64,000 nucleotides of DNA from Ornithinimicrobium tianjinense (GCF_014636495.1 NZ_BMEM01000003.1:310001-374000); one strand, 5' to 3'; positions 24,261 to 36,085 are shown, counted from the stretch's first letter. Notes: generated from the letters alone by a model not told the origin. Translations and numbers: made by a program.

Positions 24261-25769
24261 ATGAACCTCGCTGACCTCGTCGAGGCCCTCGACGCCGAGC
24301 TTGTCGACACCGCGGAGCACCCCAGCGGTGTGGTGGTCACCGGGGTGAGCCACCAGGCGGCCTGGATCCGACCGGGGGACGTCTTCGTCGCGATCCGGGG
24401 GGCGCGCTTCGACGGGCACGGTTTCATCGACGAGGCGATCGAGCGTGGTGCCGTGGCCGTGGTCGGCGAGGGCCTGCCGGGACGCACCACGTGCAACGTC
24501 CCCTACCTCAAGGTGCCCAGCGCCCGCGCCGCCCTGGCCGACGCCGCGACCGCGGTCATGGGCCGTCCCAGCGACCGGATGACCGTGCTCGGCGTCACCG
24601 GCACCGACGGCAAGACGACGACCAGCTGCCTGGCCCTGCACCTGCTGCGCAGCGCGGGGAGGAGCACCGGGCTGCTCAGCACCATCGGCTACCAGCTGCC
24701 CGACGGCCAGCTGCGCCAGCCGCCCTCGCACTTCACCACCCCTGAGGCGCCGCAGGTGCAGCAGATCCTGCGCGACATGCTCACGCACGGTGCCGAGGCG
24801 GCGGTCGTCGAGAGCTCCAGCCACGCCCTCGCGCTCGACCGCGTCCGCGGCGTGAGCTACGACGTCGGGATCTGGACCAACCTCACCGGCGAGCACCTCG
24901 ACTTCCACGGCACCATGGAGCAGTACTTCGCCGACAAGGCCAAGCTGGTCCAGCGCGCCGGGCACAGCGTCCTCAACGCCGACGACGCGCCGTGGTTCGA
25001 GAAGCTGGTCCCGCTGGCGACCGAGGGAGGGCGCGCGTTCACGTCATACTCAGCGGAGGGGCGCGAGGCCGACTGGCGCGCGAGCGAGGTCGAGGAGCTG
25101 CCCGAGGGCCTGAGGTTCACCGTGGACAGTCCGCTCGGCCGGGCGCAGGTCCGCCTGCCGATGGTGGGCCGGTTCAACGTCGCCAACGCGCTGGCGGCGA
25201 TGGCGGGCGTCGCGGCGACGGGCGTGGGTCTGGAGGAGCTGGTGACCGCCCTGGCGACCTTCCCGGGCGTGGCCGGCCGGATGGAGATCCTCGACCGTGA
25301 GCCGGGCGACCCCCGGGTCATCGTCGACTTCGCGCACACCGCACCGAGCCTCGACAAGGCCCTCGCCACCGTCCGCGTCACCACCGAGGGGCAGCTGTGG
25401 GTCGTCATCGGCTCCGCCGGAGGTCCCCGTGACCCCTCCAAGCGCGCACCCCTGGGTGACGTCGCGACCAGGCTGGCTGACCACGCGGTCTTCACCGAGG
25501 AGGACCACCGCACCACGCCCCTCCAGGACATCCTCGACGAGATGGAGCGCGGCGCGCGGCAGTCCGGCCGCGACAACTTCGTCTCCATCGGCGACCGCAC
25601 CGAGGCCATCCGGTATGCCGTGCGCGAGGCCGGCCCCGACGACACCGTGGTGCTCGCCGGCAAGGGGCCGGAGGAGACGATGGAGCGCGGCAGCGAGCTC
25701 GTCCCGTGGGACGAGATCGAGGAGGCCCGCGAGGCGCTGCGGCTGCGGCGGGCCGGCGTCCTGAGGTAG
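24261..25769 (+). CDS. MurE-like Mur ligase
   Basis: 502 aa with the three Mur ligase domains. The P-loop is [12 protein letters not shown]; other family blocks are [29 protein letters not shown] and [15 protein letters not shown]. MurE adds the third residue of the peptidoglycan stem. The meso-DAP-selective DNPR motif is not present; the equivalent place reads [10 protein letters not shown]. It stands alone rather than in a dcw cluster, so it may be a second MurE-like ligase with another substrate, or the sole MurE of an organism using a different diamino acid. Leaderless-type start. Not distinguishable further from this window. Confidence 0.8.
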   Translation: MNLADLVEALDAELVDTAEHPSGVVVTGVSHQAAWIRPGDVFVAIRGARFDGHGFIDEAIERGAVAVVGEGLPGRTTCNVPYLKVPSARAALADAATAVMGRPSDRMTVLGVTGTDGKTTTSCLALHLLRSAGRSTGLLSTIGYQLPDGQLRQPPSHFTTPEAPQVQQILRDMLTHGAEAAVVESSSHALALDRVRGVSYDVGIWTNLTGEHLDFHGTMEQYFADKAKLVQRAGHSVLNADDAPWFEKLVPLATEGGRAFTSYSAEGREADWRASEVEELPEGLRFTVDSPLGRAQVRLPMVGRFNVANALAAMAGVAATGVGLEELVTALATFPGVAGRMEILDREPGDPRVIVDFAHTAPSLDKALATVRVTTEGQLWVVIGSAGGPRDPSKRAPLGDVATRLADHAVFTEEDHRTTPLQDILDEMERGARQSGRDNFVSIGDRTEAIRYAVREAGPDDTVVLAGKGPEETMERGSELVPWDEIEEAREALRLRRAGVLR

Positions 25770-25791
25770 GCGAGGAGGGCGGCATACCCCG

Positions 25792-25853
25792 GTCTGAGGT
25801 AGGGGTGACCGCAGAGATAGGGCACCCGTCCGATGTGGACGCCCACCTCAGAC
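25792..25853. other. Inverted repeat upstream of the 51-aa ORF
   Basis: GTCTGAGGT at 25792-25800 pairs perfectly with ACCTCAGAC at 25845-25853 across a 44-nt loop. It lies 22 bp after the MurE-like stop and 54 bp before the small ORF. It could be a terminator or a regulator site. Confidence 0.4.
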
Positions 25854-25907
25854 GACGACTCTCGAAGGGTCGGACCCGATCCGCGGGTCCACGTCGAGAG
25901 GACAGTC

Positions 25908-26063
25908 ATGAACATCACCGTCGTGCCGACCTTCCTCCGGGCCGAGACCGACTACCGCCGCCAGCAGCTCACCCGCGACTGGCAGCACGGCTCGCGCGAG
26001 CACCGGAGCACCACCGCGCGTCGCCGCGCACAGTCGCGCCAGGTCATCGCCCCCATCCGATGA
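25908..26063 (+). CDS. 51-aa basic small protein coupled to the LAL regulator
   Basis: Starts after GAGAGGAC and reads [18 protein letters not shown], then an Arg/Gln/His-rich tail ending VIAPIR. Its TGA overlaps the ATG of the regulator gene (ATGA at 26060), so translation would be coupled. No family recognised. It may be a real small protein or a leader peptide. Confidence 0.5.
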   Translation: MNITVVPTFLRAETDYRRQQLTRDWQHGSREHRSTTARRRAQSRQVIAPIR

Positions 26064-29000
26064 CCGGCGGGAGCGTGCCTTCGTCGGACCTCGGGGTCAT
26101 GATGGGGGACGTGACACCGGAAGAGCGGGCCGCGACGCCCCTGCTGGGGCGCGACGACGAGCTCGCGCAGCTGGTCGACCTGGTCGGCCTCGGGAGCGAC
26201 CCGAGGTCGACCATGGTCGTGCTCGGGGGAGACGCGGGGGTGGGCAAGACCCGCCTCCTGCGGGAGCTGGGGGCGCGGGCGGAGCAGGCCGGCTGGCGAA
26301 TGCTGGCGGGCCACTGCCTGGACTTCGGCGACAGCGCGGTGCCGCTCATGCCCTTCCGTGAGGTGCTGGGGCGCCTCGACGAGGATGCGCGCCGCGCGAT
26401 GGTGCCCGTGGTCGCGAGCCATCCGGCGTTGGCGCGGCTGGCCCCGACGCGGCACCTGCCCGCCCCCGGCGAGGGCGAGGACGGCACGGACGGGGGTATG
26501 ACGCTGCCGGCACCTCAGCGGGTGCCCGGCGGCGCGCCCTTCGGCAGCGCCGGCGACGCGGGCGACGTCGCCGGGCGGGGCGAGCTCTTCGAGGGGATCT
26601 ACGCCGCGCTGGAGACCCTCGGTGAGCAGGGCCCGGTGCTCCTGGTCGTCGAGGACGTCCACTGGGCCGACCGGTCCACCCGCGACCTGCTCTCCTTCCT
26701 CTTCGCGCGCGGGCTGCGCGCGCCCGTCTCGGTCGTGGTGTCCTACCGGGCCGACGACCTGCACCGGCGGCACCCGCTGCGGACGACCCTGGCCGAATGG
26801 GGACGCCTCTCGGCGGTCGCCCGCCTGCACCTCGACCGGCTGGCCGACGCCGACGTGCGCGAGCTCGTGCACGTGGTGCGGCCCGAGCTGACCGACGTGC
26901 GCGCGGTGGAGGGCATCGTCCGGCGCGCGGAGGGCAACGCCTTCTTCGCCGAGGAGCTGCTCAACACCGAGTGTCCGGGCGGCGAGGCCCTGCCGTGGAA
27001 CCTCGCCGACGTCCTCCTCGTCCGCCTGGACCGACTGCCCGAGGCGACGAGGGTGGTCGTGCGCGCTGCCGCGTGCGTGGGGCGGCGGGCCTCGCACGCC
27101 CTGCTGGCCGCCGTGGTGGACCTCTCCGACGCCGAGCTCGACGAGGCGCTGCGGGCGGCCGTCGAGGCGCAGGTCCTGGTGACCGGGTCAGACGCGAGCT
27201 ACACCTTCCGCCACGCGCTGCTGGCGGAGGCGGTCTACGACGACCTCCTCCCGGGGGAGCGGGCCCGGATCCACGCCGCCTGCGCCCTCGCGCTGCGGGA
27301 GGGGAGGGCCAGCGGGACGGCGGCCGAGCTGGCCCGGCACGCGCGTGCCGGTCACGACCCGGTCACGGCCGTGCACGCCTCAGTGGAGGCCGGGCAGGAC
27401 GCGATGGCGGTCGGTGGGCCCGACGAGGCCGCCCAGCACTTCCTCAACGCCCTCGAGCTGCTCGACCTGCCGGGCGTGGCGGCCGAGGCGGGTCTGCGGC
27501 GCAGTGCTCTTGTGCTGGACGCCGCGCAGGCGCTGCTCACCTCCGGGCACAGCTCGAAGGCCGTCACGCTGCTGCACCGTGAGGTGGGCGAGGTGCGCGG
27601 CGCGGACGGGGGCGCCGGGGACGCAGCCTCCACGCCGGAGGAGGGTGAGCGCGCGGAGCTGCTGACCGCCCTGGGGTATGCCGTGTGCGCGGTGGACGAC
27701 GCCCGGGTCAGCGCCGGGGACGCGACCGACGAGGCGCTCGCGCTGCTGGGCGAGGAGCGCTCGGCGCGCCGGGCGCGGGCCCTCGCGGTGAGCGCGCTCG
27801 TCGCCTACGGGTCCGGTGACGACGACGGCGCCCGGCGGGCGGCGCAGGCGTCCTACGACCTGGCCTCCGAGCTCGGCCTGGAGCGGCTGCGCTCCGATGC
27901 CGCGACGACCCTGGGCCGGCTCACCTCGAGCGGCGACCCCGATGCGGCACAGCGGGCGATCAAGGAGGTCGTCGAGCGGTCGCGGGCGACCGGCGACATC
28001 GACGGCCTGATCCGCGGCCTGCACCAGCTGGGCGGCATCCTCTTCGAGCTGGGGCGCTACGAGGAGGCGCGGCCGCGCTACCGCGAGGCCGCCGAGCTGG
28101 CCCTGCGCCACGGGCGTCAGTGGGGCCCCTACGGGTTCGACGCCCGGGTGCTCGCCGGCCTCGTCTCCTACCACCTGGGGGACTGGGAGGAGGTGGACCG
28201 GATCGTCGACGTGGATCAGCAGGCCCCTCCGCCGGTGCCCGGCGCGCTCCTGCGCGCGCTGGCGCTGCATACCCTCGCCGGGCGGGGAGACCCGGCCGCA
28301 CCTGCGGCGCTCGCCGCCTCGCCGGAGGCCACCGACCGGGACGGCTGGGCCGTCATCCTGCGCGCCGTCGCAGCGGTCGACGTGCTCGGCGACGTCGGTG
28401 ACCTGGCGGGCGCGGTCGAGACCTACGACCGGGCGAGCGAGGCCGTGCGGCTGCTGTGGGGGGTGCGGTCGTTCGCCGCGCAGGTGCGCCTGGCCGCACT
28501 CGTCGTCGGTCACCTCGCCACGCGCGCAGCTCTGGCCGCCGGACCCGAGCGTGAGGAGCTGGTCCGGACCGCGGCGCGGCTGGCGGAGGACGTCGAGCGC
28601 ACCGTGGGGTCGTCGGCCGCGCGTGGACGGTCGTTGGGTCCTGAGGGGCTCGCGTGGTCGGCCCGGCACCGGGCCGAGCAGCTGCGGCTGCGCTGGCGGG
28701 CCGGCCTGGAGGCGCCCGAGCTCGAGGAGCTGGTGGCCGCCTGGGAGGAGGCGGTCGAGCGGTTCGAGCGGCTGGGCCATGCCTTCGAGACGGCCCGGTC
28801 CCGGGCCCGGCTGGCCGCCGTGCTGTCCGCCGCCGGCGCCGAGCACGCGACCAGGGTGGCCGCGCTGGTGGCCCAGGCCCGCGCCGTCGCCGAGCGGCTC
28901 GGGGCGCTTCCTCTGCTGTCCGAGCTGGCCGCGGTCGACGGTGGACCCGTGCGGTCGGCTGCCGCGACCGGGCCGGCGCCCGCGCAGCTCACGCGTCGGG

Positions 29001-29176
29001 AGGCCGAGGTGCTGCGGCTGGTCGCCGCCGGACGCAGCAACGGCGAGATCGGCCGGCAGCTGTTCATCGCCACGAAGACCGTGAGCGTCCACGTCTCCAA
29101 CATCCTGGGCAAGCTGGGCGTGACCAGCCGCACCGAGGCGGCCGCCGTGGCGCGCGAGCGCGGGCTGCTGGGGTGA
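26060..29176 (+). CDS. LAL-family LuxR regulator with AAA ATPase domain
   Basis: 1038 aa, typical for large ATP-binding LuxR regulators (MalT-like). Walker A is [12 protein letters not shown] at about residue 60 and Walker B is [18 protein letters not shown]. The middle is TPR-like and Ala-rich. The C-terminal LuxR HTH contains [20 protein letters not shown] and [16 protein letters not shown]. The start at 26060 is chosen because it overlaps the preceding small ORF; later ATGs at 26098 and 26101 are possible. Likely a ligand- and ATP-dependent activator. Targets are unknown; a strong terminator hairpin follows. Confidence 0.87.
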   Translation: MTGGSVPSSDLGVMMGDVTPEERAATPLLGRDDELAQLVDLVGLGSDPRSTMVVLGGDAGVGKTRLLRELGARAEQAGWRMLAGHCLDFGDSAVPLMPFREVLGRLDEDARRAMVPVVASHPALARLAPTRHLPAPGEGEDGTDGGMTLPAPQRVPGGAPFGSAGDAGDVAGRGELFEGIYAALETLGEQGPVLLVVEDVHWADRSTRDLLSFLFARGLRAPVSVVVSYRADDLHRRHPLRTTLAEWGRLSAVARLHLDRLADADVRELVHVVRPELTDVRAVEGIVRRAEGNAFFAEELLNTECPGGEALPWNLADVLLVRLDRLPEATRVVVRAAACVGRRASHALLAAVVDLSDAELDEALRAAVEAQVLVTGSDASYTFRHALLAEAVYDDLLPGERARIHAACALALREGRASGTAAELARHARAGHDPVTAVHASVEAGQDAMAVGGPDEAAQHFLNALELLDLPGVAAEAGLRRSALVLDAAQALLTSGHSSKAVTLLHREVGEVRGADGGAGDAASTPEEGERAELLTALGYAVCAVDDARVSAGDATDEALALLGEERSARRARALAVSALVAYGSGDDDGARRAAQASYDLASELGLERLRSDAATTLGRLTSSGDPDAAQRAIKEVVERSRATGDIDGLIRGLHQLGGILFELGRYEEARPRYREAAELALRHGRQWGPYGFDARVLAGLVSYHLGDWEEVDRIVDVDQQAPPPVPGALLRALALHTLAGRGDPAAPAALAASPEATDRDGWAVILRAVAAVDVLGDVGDLAGAVETYDRASEAVRLLWGVRSFAAQVRLAALVVGHLATRAALAAGPEREELVRTAARLAEDVERTVGSSAARGRSLGPEGLAWSARHRAEQLRLRWRAGLEAPELEELVAAWEEAVERFERLGHAFETARSRARLAAVLSAAGAEHATRVAALVAQARAVAERLGALPLLSELAAVDGGPVRSAAATGPAPAQLTRREAEVLRLVAAGRSNGEIGRQLFIATKTVSVHVSNILGKLGVTSRTEAAAVARERGLLG

Positions 29177-29183
29177 GAGCGAC

Positions 29184-29214
29184 GTGCGGCCAGGGCCACC
29201 GGCCCTGGCCGCAC
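29184..29214. terminator. Bidirectional terminator hairpin
   Basis: Perfect 14-bp arms, GTGCGGCCAGGGCC and its complement, with loop ACC, between the convergent LAL regulator and subtilisin genes. Confidence 0.7.
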
Positions 29215-29252
29215 GCCACGGAGTCCGTCAGGCGGACGGCTCCGTCACACGC

Positions 29253-30845
<1,593 letters not shown>

Positions 30846-30928
30846 GGTGCTCCTCTCTTCCCGCGTCGTCGGTGACGCGGTGCCGACCACACTGGCCAGC
30901 CGGTCACGAGGTCCACAAGGCTTAACTT

Positions 30929-31897
30929 TTAGACGGGGCCGGCCTGGGGTATGCCGTCGCTCGCGCTTGACCCGACGTCCGCCGGCTCGTTCTGCGGCCA
31001 CTCCCAGCGGGCTCCCACGACCCCTGGCCGACCGTCGAGCTCGACGACGAGAAAGCTGTGGTCGGCCGGGTCGAGGGAGATCTCCTCAGTGGTCGTCGAG
31101 CCGTCCACGGGCGTGACGTAGCGCTCGCAGCGGCTCGGCAGAGCGTCCGGGTGGAAGCGGACCTCGAGCACGTACTGCCGGTTGTTGAAGCGCCGTCGAC
31201 GCTCGTAGCGCTCCGCCGGCGGGTAGGGCGGGCGAGGGCACAGGTCGTAGGCCACCTCGACCAGCTCCCCCCGGCGCAGCGGCCGCAGCAGCAGCATCTC
31301 CGCGGTGATGACGCCGGTCTCCTGGTTGGCGACCACGCGCCCGACCGTGCACCGCACGGCGGGTCGGATCTCCGGCAGAGGGAAGGCCGGGTCGTCGAGG
31401 CCGTGCATGACGACGAACCGGTCGACGCCGTCGCGCTCGGCGCGCATCACCTGCTGGATCCGGCAGCCGCGCTCGGTGCCGTCGGGACCGACGTGGACGG
31501 TGTCGTGGTGGCTCACGCGCGTGAGGTGGTCGTCGTCGCTCTGGTCGACCAGGTCGAAGGCCGCTGCGATCTGCGGGACCTCGCTCCACAGCGCGCCCCA
31601 CGTCGGAGGGGCCTGGTTGCGGCCCCGCGGCGCTGGGCGTCCGAGCTGGCCCACCAGCGATCCGGGCTCGACGCGGAGCACCTTCTCGAGCGTCGCCAGG
31701 CAGGTCAGTGACGTCTGGCGGCCGGGGCGGCTGCGTCCGGACCGCCAGTAGCTCAACGTGGCGGTGCTGACCGGTGTCCCGGCCTCCTCCAGGCGCGCGG
31801 CGATCCGGCCCAGCCCCAGCCCGCGCCGCTCGATGGCTGTGCGCAGGGCGGTGGCGAAGGGCGAATCCTCTGGCTGGTCTGCCTGTGGTGCGGGCAT
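30929..31897 (-). CDS. XRE-type HTH regulator
   Basis: 322 aa. Residues about 12-80 are an XRE/Cro-type helix-turn-helix (GLGRIAARLEEAGTPVSTAT, SYWRSGRSRPGR). The remaining 240 residues have no domain I recognise, with PPYPPAERYERRRRFNNRQY and HHDTVHVGPDGTE. GGGAGGAC precedes the ATG at 31897. It lies directly upstream of the subtilisin gene on the same strand; its TAA is in an AT-richer stretch that may hold the subtilisin promoter. It may control that gene or its own. Confidence 0.75.
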   Translation of the reverse strand: MPAPQADQPEDSPFATALRTAIERRGLGLGRIAARLEEAGTPVSTATLSYWRSGRSRPGRQTSLTCLATLEKVLRVEPGSLVGQLGRPAPRGRNQAPPTWGALWSEVPQIAAAFDLVDQSDDDHLTRVSHHDTVHVGPDGTERGCRIQQVMRAERDGVDRFVVMHGLDDPAFPLPEIRPAVRCTVGRVVANQETGVITAEMLLLRPLRRGELVEVAYDLCPRPPYPPAERYERRRRFNNRQYVLEVRFHPDALPSRCERYVTPVDGSTTTEEISLDPADHSFLVVELDGRPGVVGARWEWPQNEPADVGSSASDGIPQAGPV

Positions 31898-32093
31898 GCT
31901 GACGTCCTCCCGAGTGACGGCGCTCCCCGACCTGTCCCTCAGTCCGGGCCGGCCGCGGCACATGTGGCCGGGAGACTACCGGCGGGTAGCCGGCCTCACA
32001 AGGGGAAGAGGACACCCCCTGCCGCGAGGGGCTCCGATGAGTCCGCAGAGGGAGCGTGGTCTGCCCTGAGGACAGACTCAGAGGAGGACGACC

Positions 32094-32693
32094 ATGGCCA
32101 CGACCTACACCATCGACATCTTCTCCAGCCTCGACGGCTTCGGCTCCTACGGGCCCGGCGGGGACTGGGGCGGCTACTGGGGCAAGCAGGGACCAGAGCT
32201 GCTCGAGCACCGGGCGCGGCAGCTGGCCGAGCCGCAGCGCATGGTCCTCGGCGCCACGACCTTCCGGGAGTTCGTCCAGATGCTGGGCTCGGCGGACGAC
32301 GGCTCCGAGGTGCGCGACGCCTGGGTGACGCGGATGGTCCACCTGCCGGCCACCGTCGTCTCCTCCACCCTGGTCGAGCCCCTCGACTGGCCGGACGCCA
32401 CCGTGGCCACCGGCGACGGAGTGGAGGTCGTGCGCCGGCTCAAGGAGGAGTCCGACGTCCCGCTGCGCTCCCACGGCAGCCTCTCGCTCAACCGGGCCCT
32501 TCTCGACGCCGGACTCGTGGACCGGTTGCAGGTGACCACCTTTCCCGTCCTGACCGGGCGGAGCGGCACCGGCCGGATCTTCGAGGGGATCGGTGACTTC
32601 GACCTCGAGCTGCTGGACTCCCACGTGCTCGACGGCCGCACGGTGGAGTCGGTCTACCGGCCCACGGTCCACCGCTCAGCGAGCGCGGGCTGA
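32094..32693 (+). CDS. Dihydrofolate reductase/RibD C-terminal domain family protein
   Basis: 199 aa. It begins TTYTIDIFSSLDGFGSYG, then VLGATTFREF, LRSHGSLSLNRALLDAGLVD and VTTFPVLTGRSGTGRIFEG, the pattern of the YwjB/YyaP-like reductases related to RibD. These are cytosolic NADPH-binding proteins of mostly unknown substrate. GAGGAGGA precedes the ATG. No partner gene nearby. Confidence 0.85.
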   Translation: MATTYTIDIFSSLDGFGSYGPGGDWGGYWGKQGPELLEHRARQLAEPQRMVLGATTFREFVQMLGSADDGSEVRDAWVTRMVHLPATVVSSTLVEPLDWPDATVATGDGVEVVRRLKEESDVPLRSHGSLSLNRALLDAGLVDRLQVTTFPVLTGRSGTGRIFEGIGDFDLELLDSHVLDGRTVESVYRPTVHRSASAG

Positions 32694-32699
32694 CCCACC

Positions 32700-32723
32700 C
32701 CACCGGACGCGCCAGGTGGTTGC
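32700..32723 (-). repeat. 24-bp dispersed repeat, copy C
   Basis: Minus strand reads GCAACCACCTGGCGCGTCCG, directly after the RibD-like stop. Same family as 12386-12409 and 12695-12718. Confidence 0.55.
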
Positions 32724-32791
32724 TCACCCGTAGGGACCACGGGTCAGGGGTCGCGAGTCAGGGCTGTCGCGGACTGACGGCGCCGCTGACG

Positions 32792-33880
32792 TCAGGCCTC
32801 GCCGAAGGCCGCCAGCACCTGGTCGCGCGAGACGTCGGCGACCGACCCGTCCGCCCACCGGGGCTCTCGGTCCTTGTCGACCACCTGGGCCCGCACACCC
32901 TCGGCGAAGTCGGGGTGCCGGGCGAAAGCCGCCCCGAGCAGGGTGTCCTGCTCGAGCACCTCGTGCACGTCCATCGAGGCGGCCCGCCGGACCGCCTCGA
33001 GCGTGACGGCCACCGAGTGCGGGGACCGGGCCGCCACGAGCGCGCCGGCCTCACGCGCCTCCGGGCTCTCGTGCCCCAGCAGCCGGTCCAGGATGACCTC
33101 GGCGTCGTCGCCCGCGTAGCACTCGTCGATCCAGCTCCGGTTGGCCTCGAGCCACGACCCCTCCACGGGCAGGTCGCCGTCCCCGTCGCGTCCCTCCTCC
33201 GCGCGCTCGGCCAGCGCCGTCGCACCCGCCTGCGGGTCCGCCCGCAGCGCCTCCAGCACGACCTCCTTGGTCGAGGAGGGCACCACCACGTCGGCCATCC
33301 CGAGCACCACGGCGTCGGCCGCGCCCACCGGCGCGCCGGTCAGCGCCACGTGCGTCCCCAGCTCTCCCGGTGCGTGGGCCAGGAACCACAGCCCGCCCAC
33401 GTCGGGGAAGAACCCGATGATGACCTCGGGCATGGCCAGCCGGGTGCGCTCCGTCACCAGCCGCACGGATCCGTGCGCCGACACACCGACGCCGCCGCCC
33501 ATCACGATGCCGTCCATCCACGCGACGTACGGCTTGGGGAAGTCGACGACCTGCCGGTCCACGGCATACTCCACCTCCCAGTAGTGCTCCGCGGCGGCGT
33601 GGTCGCCGCCCTGCACGGCGTCGCGCAGCGCCCGCACGTCACCACCGGCGCACAGCCCTCGCTCCCCGGCCCCGTCGAGGAAGACCGCCTCGACCGCCGG
33701 GTCGTCGGCCCACGCGGCCAGCTGGGCCCGCAGCGACTCGACGGCGGCGAGGTCGAGCGCGTTGATCGCCCGCGGCCGGTGGAGCCGGACCCGCCCGAGG
33801 GGACCGTCCACGGCATACAGGACCTCGTCGCCGTGCCCCGGCGCCGGGGCCCAGCTCAGCTGCTCGTCGCTCTCGCTCAT
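32792..33880 (-). CDS. 3-hydroxyisobutyryl-CoA hydrolase-like enoyl-CoA hydratase family enzyme
   Basis: 362 aa. The crotonase core has GLCAGGDVRALRDAV, GIVMGGGVGVSAHGSVRLVT and MPEVIIGFFPDVGGLWFLA, and the C-terminal extension contains HPDFAEGVRAQVVDKDREPRW. This longer form is typical of HIBCH (valine breakdown) rather than a plain hydratase. Leaderless-type start with TAGAGT 8 nt upstream. Divergent from the DUF5926-type gene; the -10 boxes are only 10 bp apart. Confidence 0.85.
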   Translation of the reverse strand: MSESDEQLSWAPAPGHGDEVLYAVDGPLGRVRLHRPRAINALDLAAVESLRAQLAAWADDPAVEAVFLDGAGERGLCAGGDVRALRDAVQGGDHAAAEHYWEVEYAVDRQVVDFPKPYVAWMDGIVMGGGVGVSAHGSVRLVTERTRLAMPEVIIGFFPDVGGLWFLAHAPGELGTHVALTGAPVGAADAVVLGMADVVVPSSTKEVVLEALRADPQAGATALAERAEEGRDGDGDLPVEGSWLEANRSWIDECYAGDDAEVILDRLLGHESPEAREAGALVAARSPHSVAVTLEAVRRAASMDVHEVLEQDTLLGAAFARHPDFAEGVRAQVVDKDREPRWADGSVADVSRDQVLAAFGEA

Positions 33881-33888
33881 GCTCCGGC

Positions 33889-33894
33889 ACTCTA
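33889..33894 (-). promoter_or_regulatory. -10 box for the HIBCH-like gene
   Basis: TAGAGT on the minus strand, 8 nt before the ATG at 33880. Confidence 0.4.
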
Positions 33895-33904
33895 ACGGCG
33901 CACG

Positions 33905-33910
33905 TAGACT
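33905..33910 (+). promoter_or_regulatory. -10 box for the DUF5926-type gene
   Basis: TAGACT, 7 nt before the ATG at 33918. Faces the HIBCH promoter with overlapping upstream regions, so the two may compete. Confidence 0.5.
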
Positions 33911-33917
33911 CCCCCGC

Positions 33918-34817
33918 ATGGGTAAGGCTTCACGCAAGAAGGGCGCCGACAAGGCCGCCGCCAAGGAGCAGCGCGCTCCCTACGTCGCGCGGCCGTTCGA
34001 GGGCCTCGCGAAGGAGACGGACTGGGTTGCGATGCGGGAGATCCTCCCCGCGGCGACCGCGCCGGTGACCGTCGTCGTGCCGGAGGGCACCGAGGTCGAC
34101 GGCCGTGCGGTGCCTGCCGGCGAGCACGCCGTCACGCTCGTGACGATCCTGCCGGGCGCGATCCCCGCGCTGCACCGCGACAACGGTGAGGTGCTCGTCG
34201 CGCTCCAGTCCCGCACCTCCAGCGGTGACGCCTCCCGCGACGTCGCGCAGGCGGTCCTCACGGCGCTGGCCGCGGCGCCGGGCACGTCGGTCAACTCGGT
34301 GCGCCCCGCGACCGCCGCGACCCCGCGCCTCCAGGACCTGCTCGCGGACGGCACCGAGCTTGACGTCCAGGTCCACCAGGACTTCGGCTTCTGGCTCTCC
34401 GACGACGCGACCGAGGAGCAGCGCGCCGCGCTCGAGCAGATGAACGACACCGCCGTCCCGATGCAGCGGGTCGACGGCGCCCCGTCCGCCTACTGGACGC
34501 ACATGACCGGCCGCTCCTACGTCCGCTGGATCCTCGGCGAGGACGAGGACACCGCGGTCCGGGCGATGGCGCGCCTCCAGGCGGCCGGCGAGCACACGCT
34601 GGGCGAAGGCACCGAGCTGCTCGGCGCCTTCCGCGCAGCCGGCCTGCTCGTGCCGGTCATCGAGGTGGACGCCGCGGCCGAGGCCGCCAGCTTCGCCGAC
34701 GCGCTGACCGAGCTCCAGGCCCGCTACGAGAAGGCGCTGACCAGCGACGAGCCGCTCACCGCCGACGAGCGGCGGGCCCGCGACGGTCTGGTCTCCCGCC
34801 AGGTCACCCTGCGCTGA
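33918..34817 (+). CDS. DUF5926-type protein
   Basis: 299 aa. A basic N-terminus (MGKASRKKGADKAAAKEQR) is followed by a cytosolic protein with PSAYWTHMTGRSYVRWILGE (shown as PSAYWTHMTGRSYVRW). It resembles the actinobacterial DUF5926 family, which has no assigned function. It is followed at 34833 by a glycosyltransferase gene on the same strand, 15 bp away. Leaderless-type start. Confidence 0.75.
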   Translation: MGKASRKKGADKAAAKEQRAPYVARPFEGLAKETDWVAMREILPAATAPVTVVVPEGTEVDGRAVPAGEHAVTLVTILPGAIPALHRDNGEVLVALQSRTSSGDASRDVAQAVLTALAAAPGTSVNSVRPATAATPRLQDLLADGTELDVQVHQDFGFWLSDDATEEQRAALEQMNDTAVPMQRVDGAPSAYWTHMTGRSYVRWILGEDEDTAVRAMARLQAAGEHTLGEGTELLGAFRAAGLLVPVIEVDAAAEAASFADALTELQARYEKALTSDEPLTADERRARDGLVSRQVTLR

Positions 34818-34832
34818 CCTGAGAGGTATGCC

Positions 34833-35633
34833 GTGAGCGTGCCGGTCGGTCGGTCCGAAGAGGTCGTGGCGATCGTCCCCGCCAAGGACGAGGAAGAGCG
34901 CATCGCCGGGACAGTCGCTGCGCTGCAGCGGATCCCGGCGGTCACGCACGTGGTGGTCGTCGACGACGGATCGGCGGACCAGACGGCGGCGGTGGCCGAG
35001 TGGGCCGGCGGCGTCGACGTCGTCCGGCACGCCCGCAACCGGGGCAAGGCGGCCGCGATGGAGACGGGCGCGGCCCGGGCGGCCGAGCTCGCGCCGGGCG
35101 CCGCCCTGCTCTTCGCCGACGCCGACCTGCAGGACTCCGCGGAGAACCTCGCGCCGCTGGTCGCGCCGGTGCTCGCCGGCGCGGCCGACATGACGATCGC
35201 GGTCCTGCCGCCCCAGGACCGTCCCGGCGGCGGCTTCGGGATCGTGGTGCGGACCGCCCGCGAGGGCATCGCGCGCCTGACCGGCTGGGCACCGCAGCAG
35301 CCGCTCTCGGGCCAGCGGTGCCTGAGCCGGGCCGCCTTCGACCGGTCGCTCCCGCTCGCCCCCGGCTGGGGCGTCGAGGTGGGGCTGACCCTCGACGTGC
35401 TGCGCCGTGGCGGCACCATCCAGGAGGTGCCGTGCGAGCTGCGGCACCGGGTGACCGGCCGCGACCTCGCCTCCCAGCTCCACCGGGCGCGGCAGCTGGC
35501 CGACGTCACGCGGGCGCTCGCCGACCGCTCGCCGGTCGGTGACCGCCTCCAGCAGACGCGGGGCCGTGTCCTGCAGGCGCGAGGTCGGGTCCGGCGCAGC
35601 CTGGGCCGGGAGTGGAACCAGCTCGGCGACTAG
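34833..35633 (+). CDS. Family 2 glycosyltransferase
   Basis: 266 aa. The GT2 fold is clear: VVAIVPAKDEEERI, VVVVDDGSADQTA, RGKAAAMETGA and the DxD-like ADADLQD. No membrane domain, so it is a soluble or peripheral sugar transferase like those related to DPM/GpgS. Starts with GTG after GAGAGG; a copy of the TATGCCG word overlaps the ribosome-binding region. Its TAG overlaps the convergent DUF4446 stop (CTAG). Confidence 0.8.
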   Translation: MSVPVGRSEEVVAIVPAKDEEERIAGTVAALQRIPAVTHVVVVDDGSADQTAAVAEWAGGVDVVRHARNRGKAAAMETGAARAAELAPGAALLFADADLQDSAENLAPLVAPVLAGAADMTIAVLPPQDRPGGGFGIVVRTAREGIARLTGWAPQQPLSGQRCLSRAAFDRSLPLAPGWGVEVGLTLDVLRRGGTIQEVPCELRHRVTGRDLASQLHRARQLADVTRALADRSPVGDRLQQTRGRVLQARGRVRRSLGREWNQLGD

Positions 35634-36079
35634 TCCGTCGAGCCCGTCCGCGCCGAGTCGAGCGCCTGCCGCTCCTCGGGCGTCAGCACCACCTCGGAGT
35701 CGCCGCCGACGATGCCCTTGGCGTAGGTGCGGCTCTCCCCGCGCGCGTGGATCGAGCTGATGACGAGCCCGTCGCCGTCGTCGTCGACCACCGCCGCGCT
35801 GAAGCTCATCCGCCCACCCATGTCGCCGAACGCGTCATACCGGACGACGGCCACGTGCCGCAGCGCCTGGGTGAGGTCCGTGCGCACCCGCTCCAGACCT
35901 GCCTCGAGCTCCACGATGCGGTCGAGCGGCGGCTCCGTGGGCACTCCCGCGTCCACCAGCCGGGCCAGCTGCCGGTCGACGACGCGCAGCCGTCGCACCG
36001 CGACCGCCGCGACGACCAGCGCGAGCAGGGCCAGGCCCACCGCTCCCCACGCCAGCAGGGTCGGGTCGAGTCGGTCCAC
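35630..36079 (-). CDS. DUF4446-type membrane-anchored protein
   Basis: 149 aa with a GTG start. One N-terminal helix (LLAWGAVGLALLALVVAAVAV) is followed by a coiled-coil stretch and then VVRYDAFGDMGGRMSFSAAV and SSIHARGESRTYAKGI, the signature of DUF4446. Function unknown. Start at 36079 is supported by a TACCCT box 6 nt upstream. Confidence 0.8.
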   Translation of the reverse strand: MDRLDPTLLAWGAVGLALLALVVAAVAVRRLRVVDRQLARLVDAGVPTEPPLDRIVELEAGLERVRTDLTQALRHVAVVRYDAFGDMGGRMSFSAAVVDDDGDGLVISSIHARGESRTYAKGIVGGDSEVVLTPEERQALDSARTGSTD

Positions 36080-36085
36080 CCCCCG

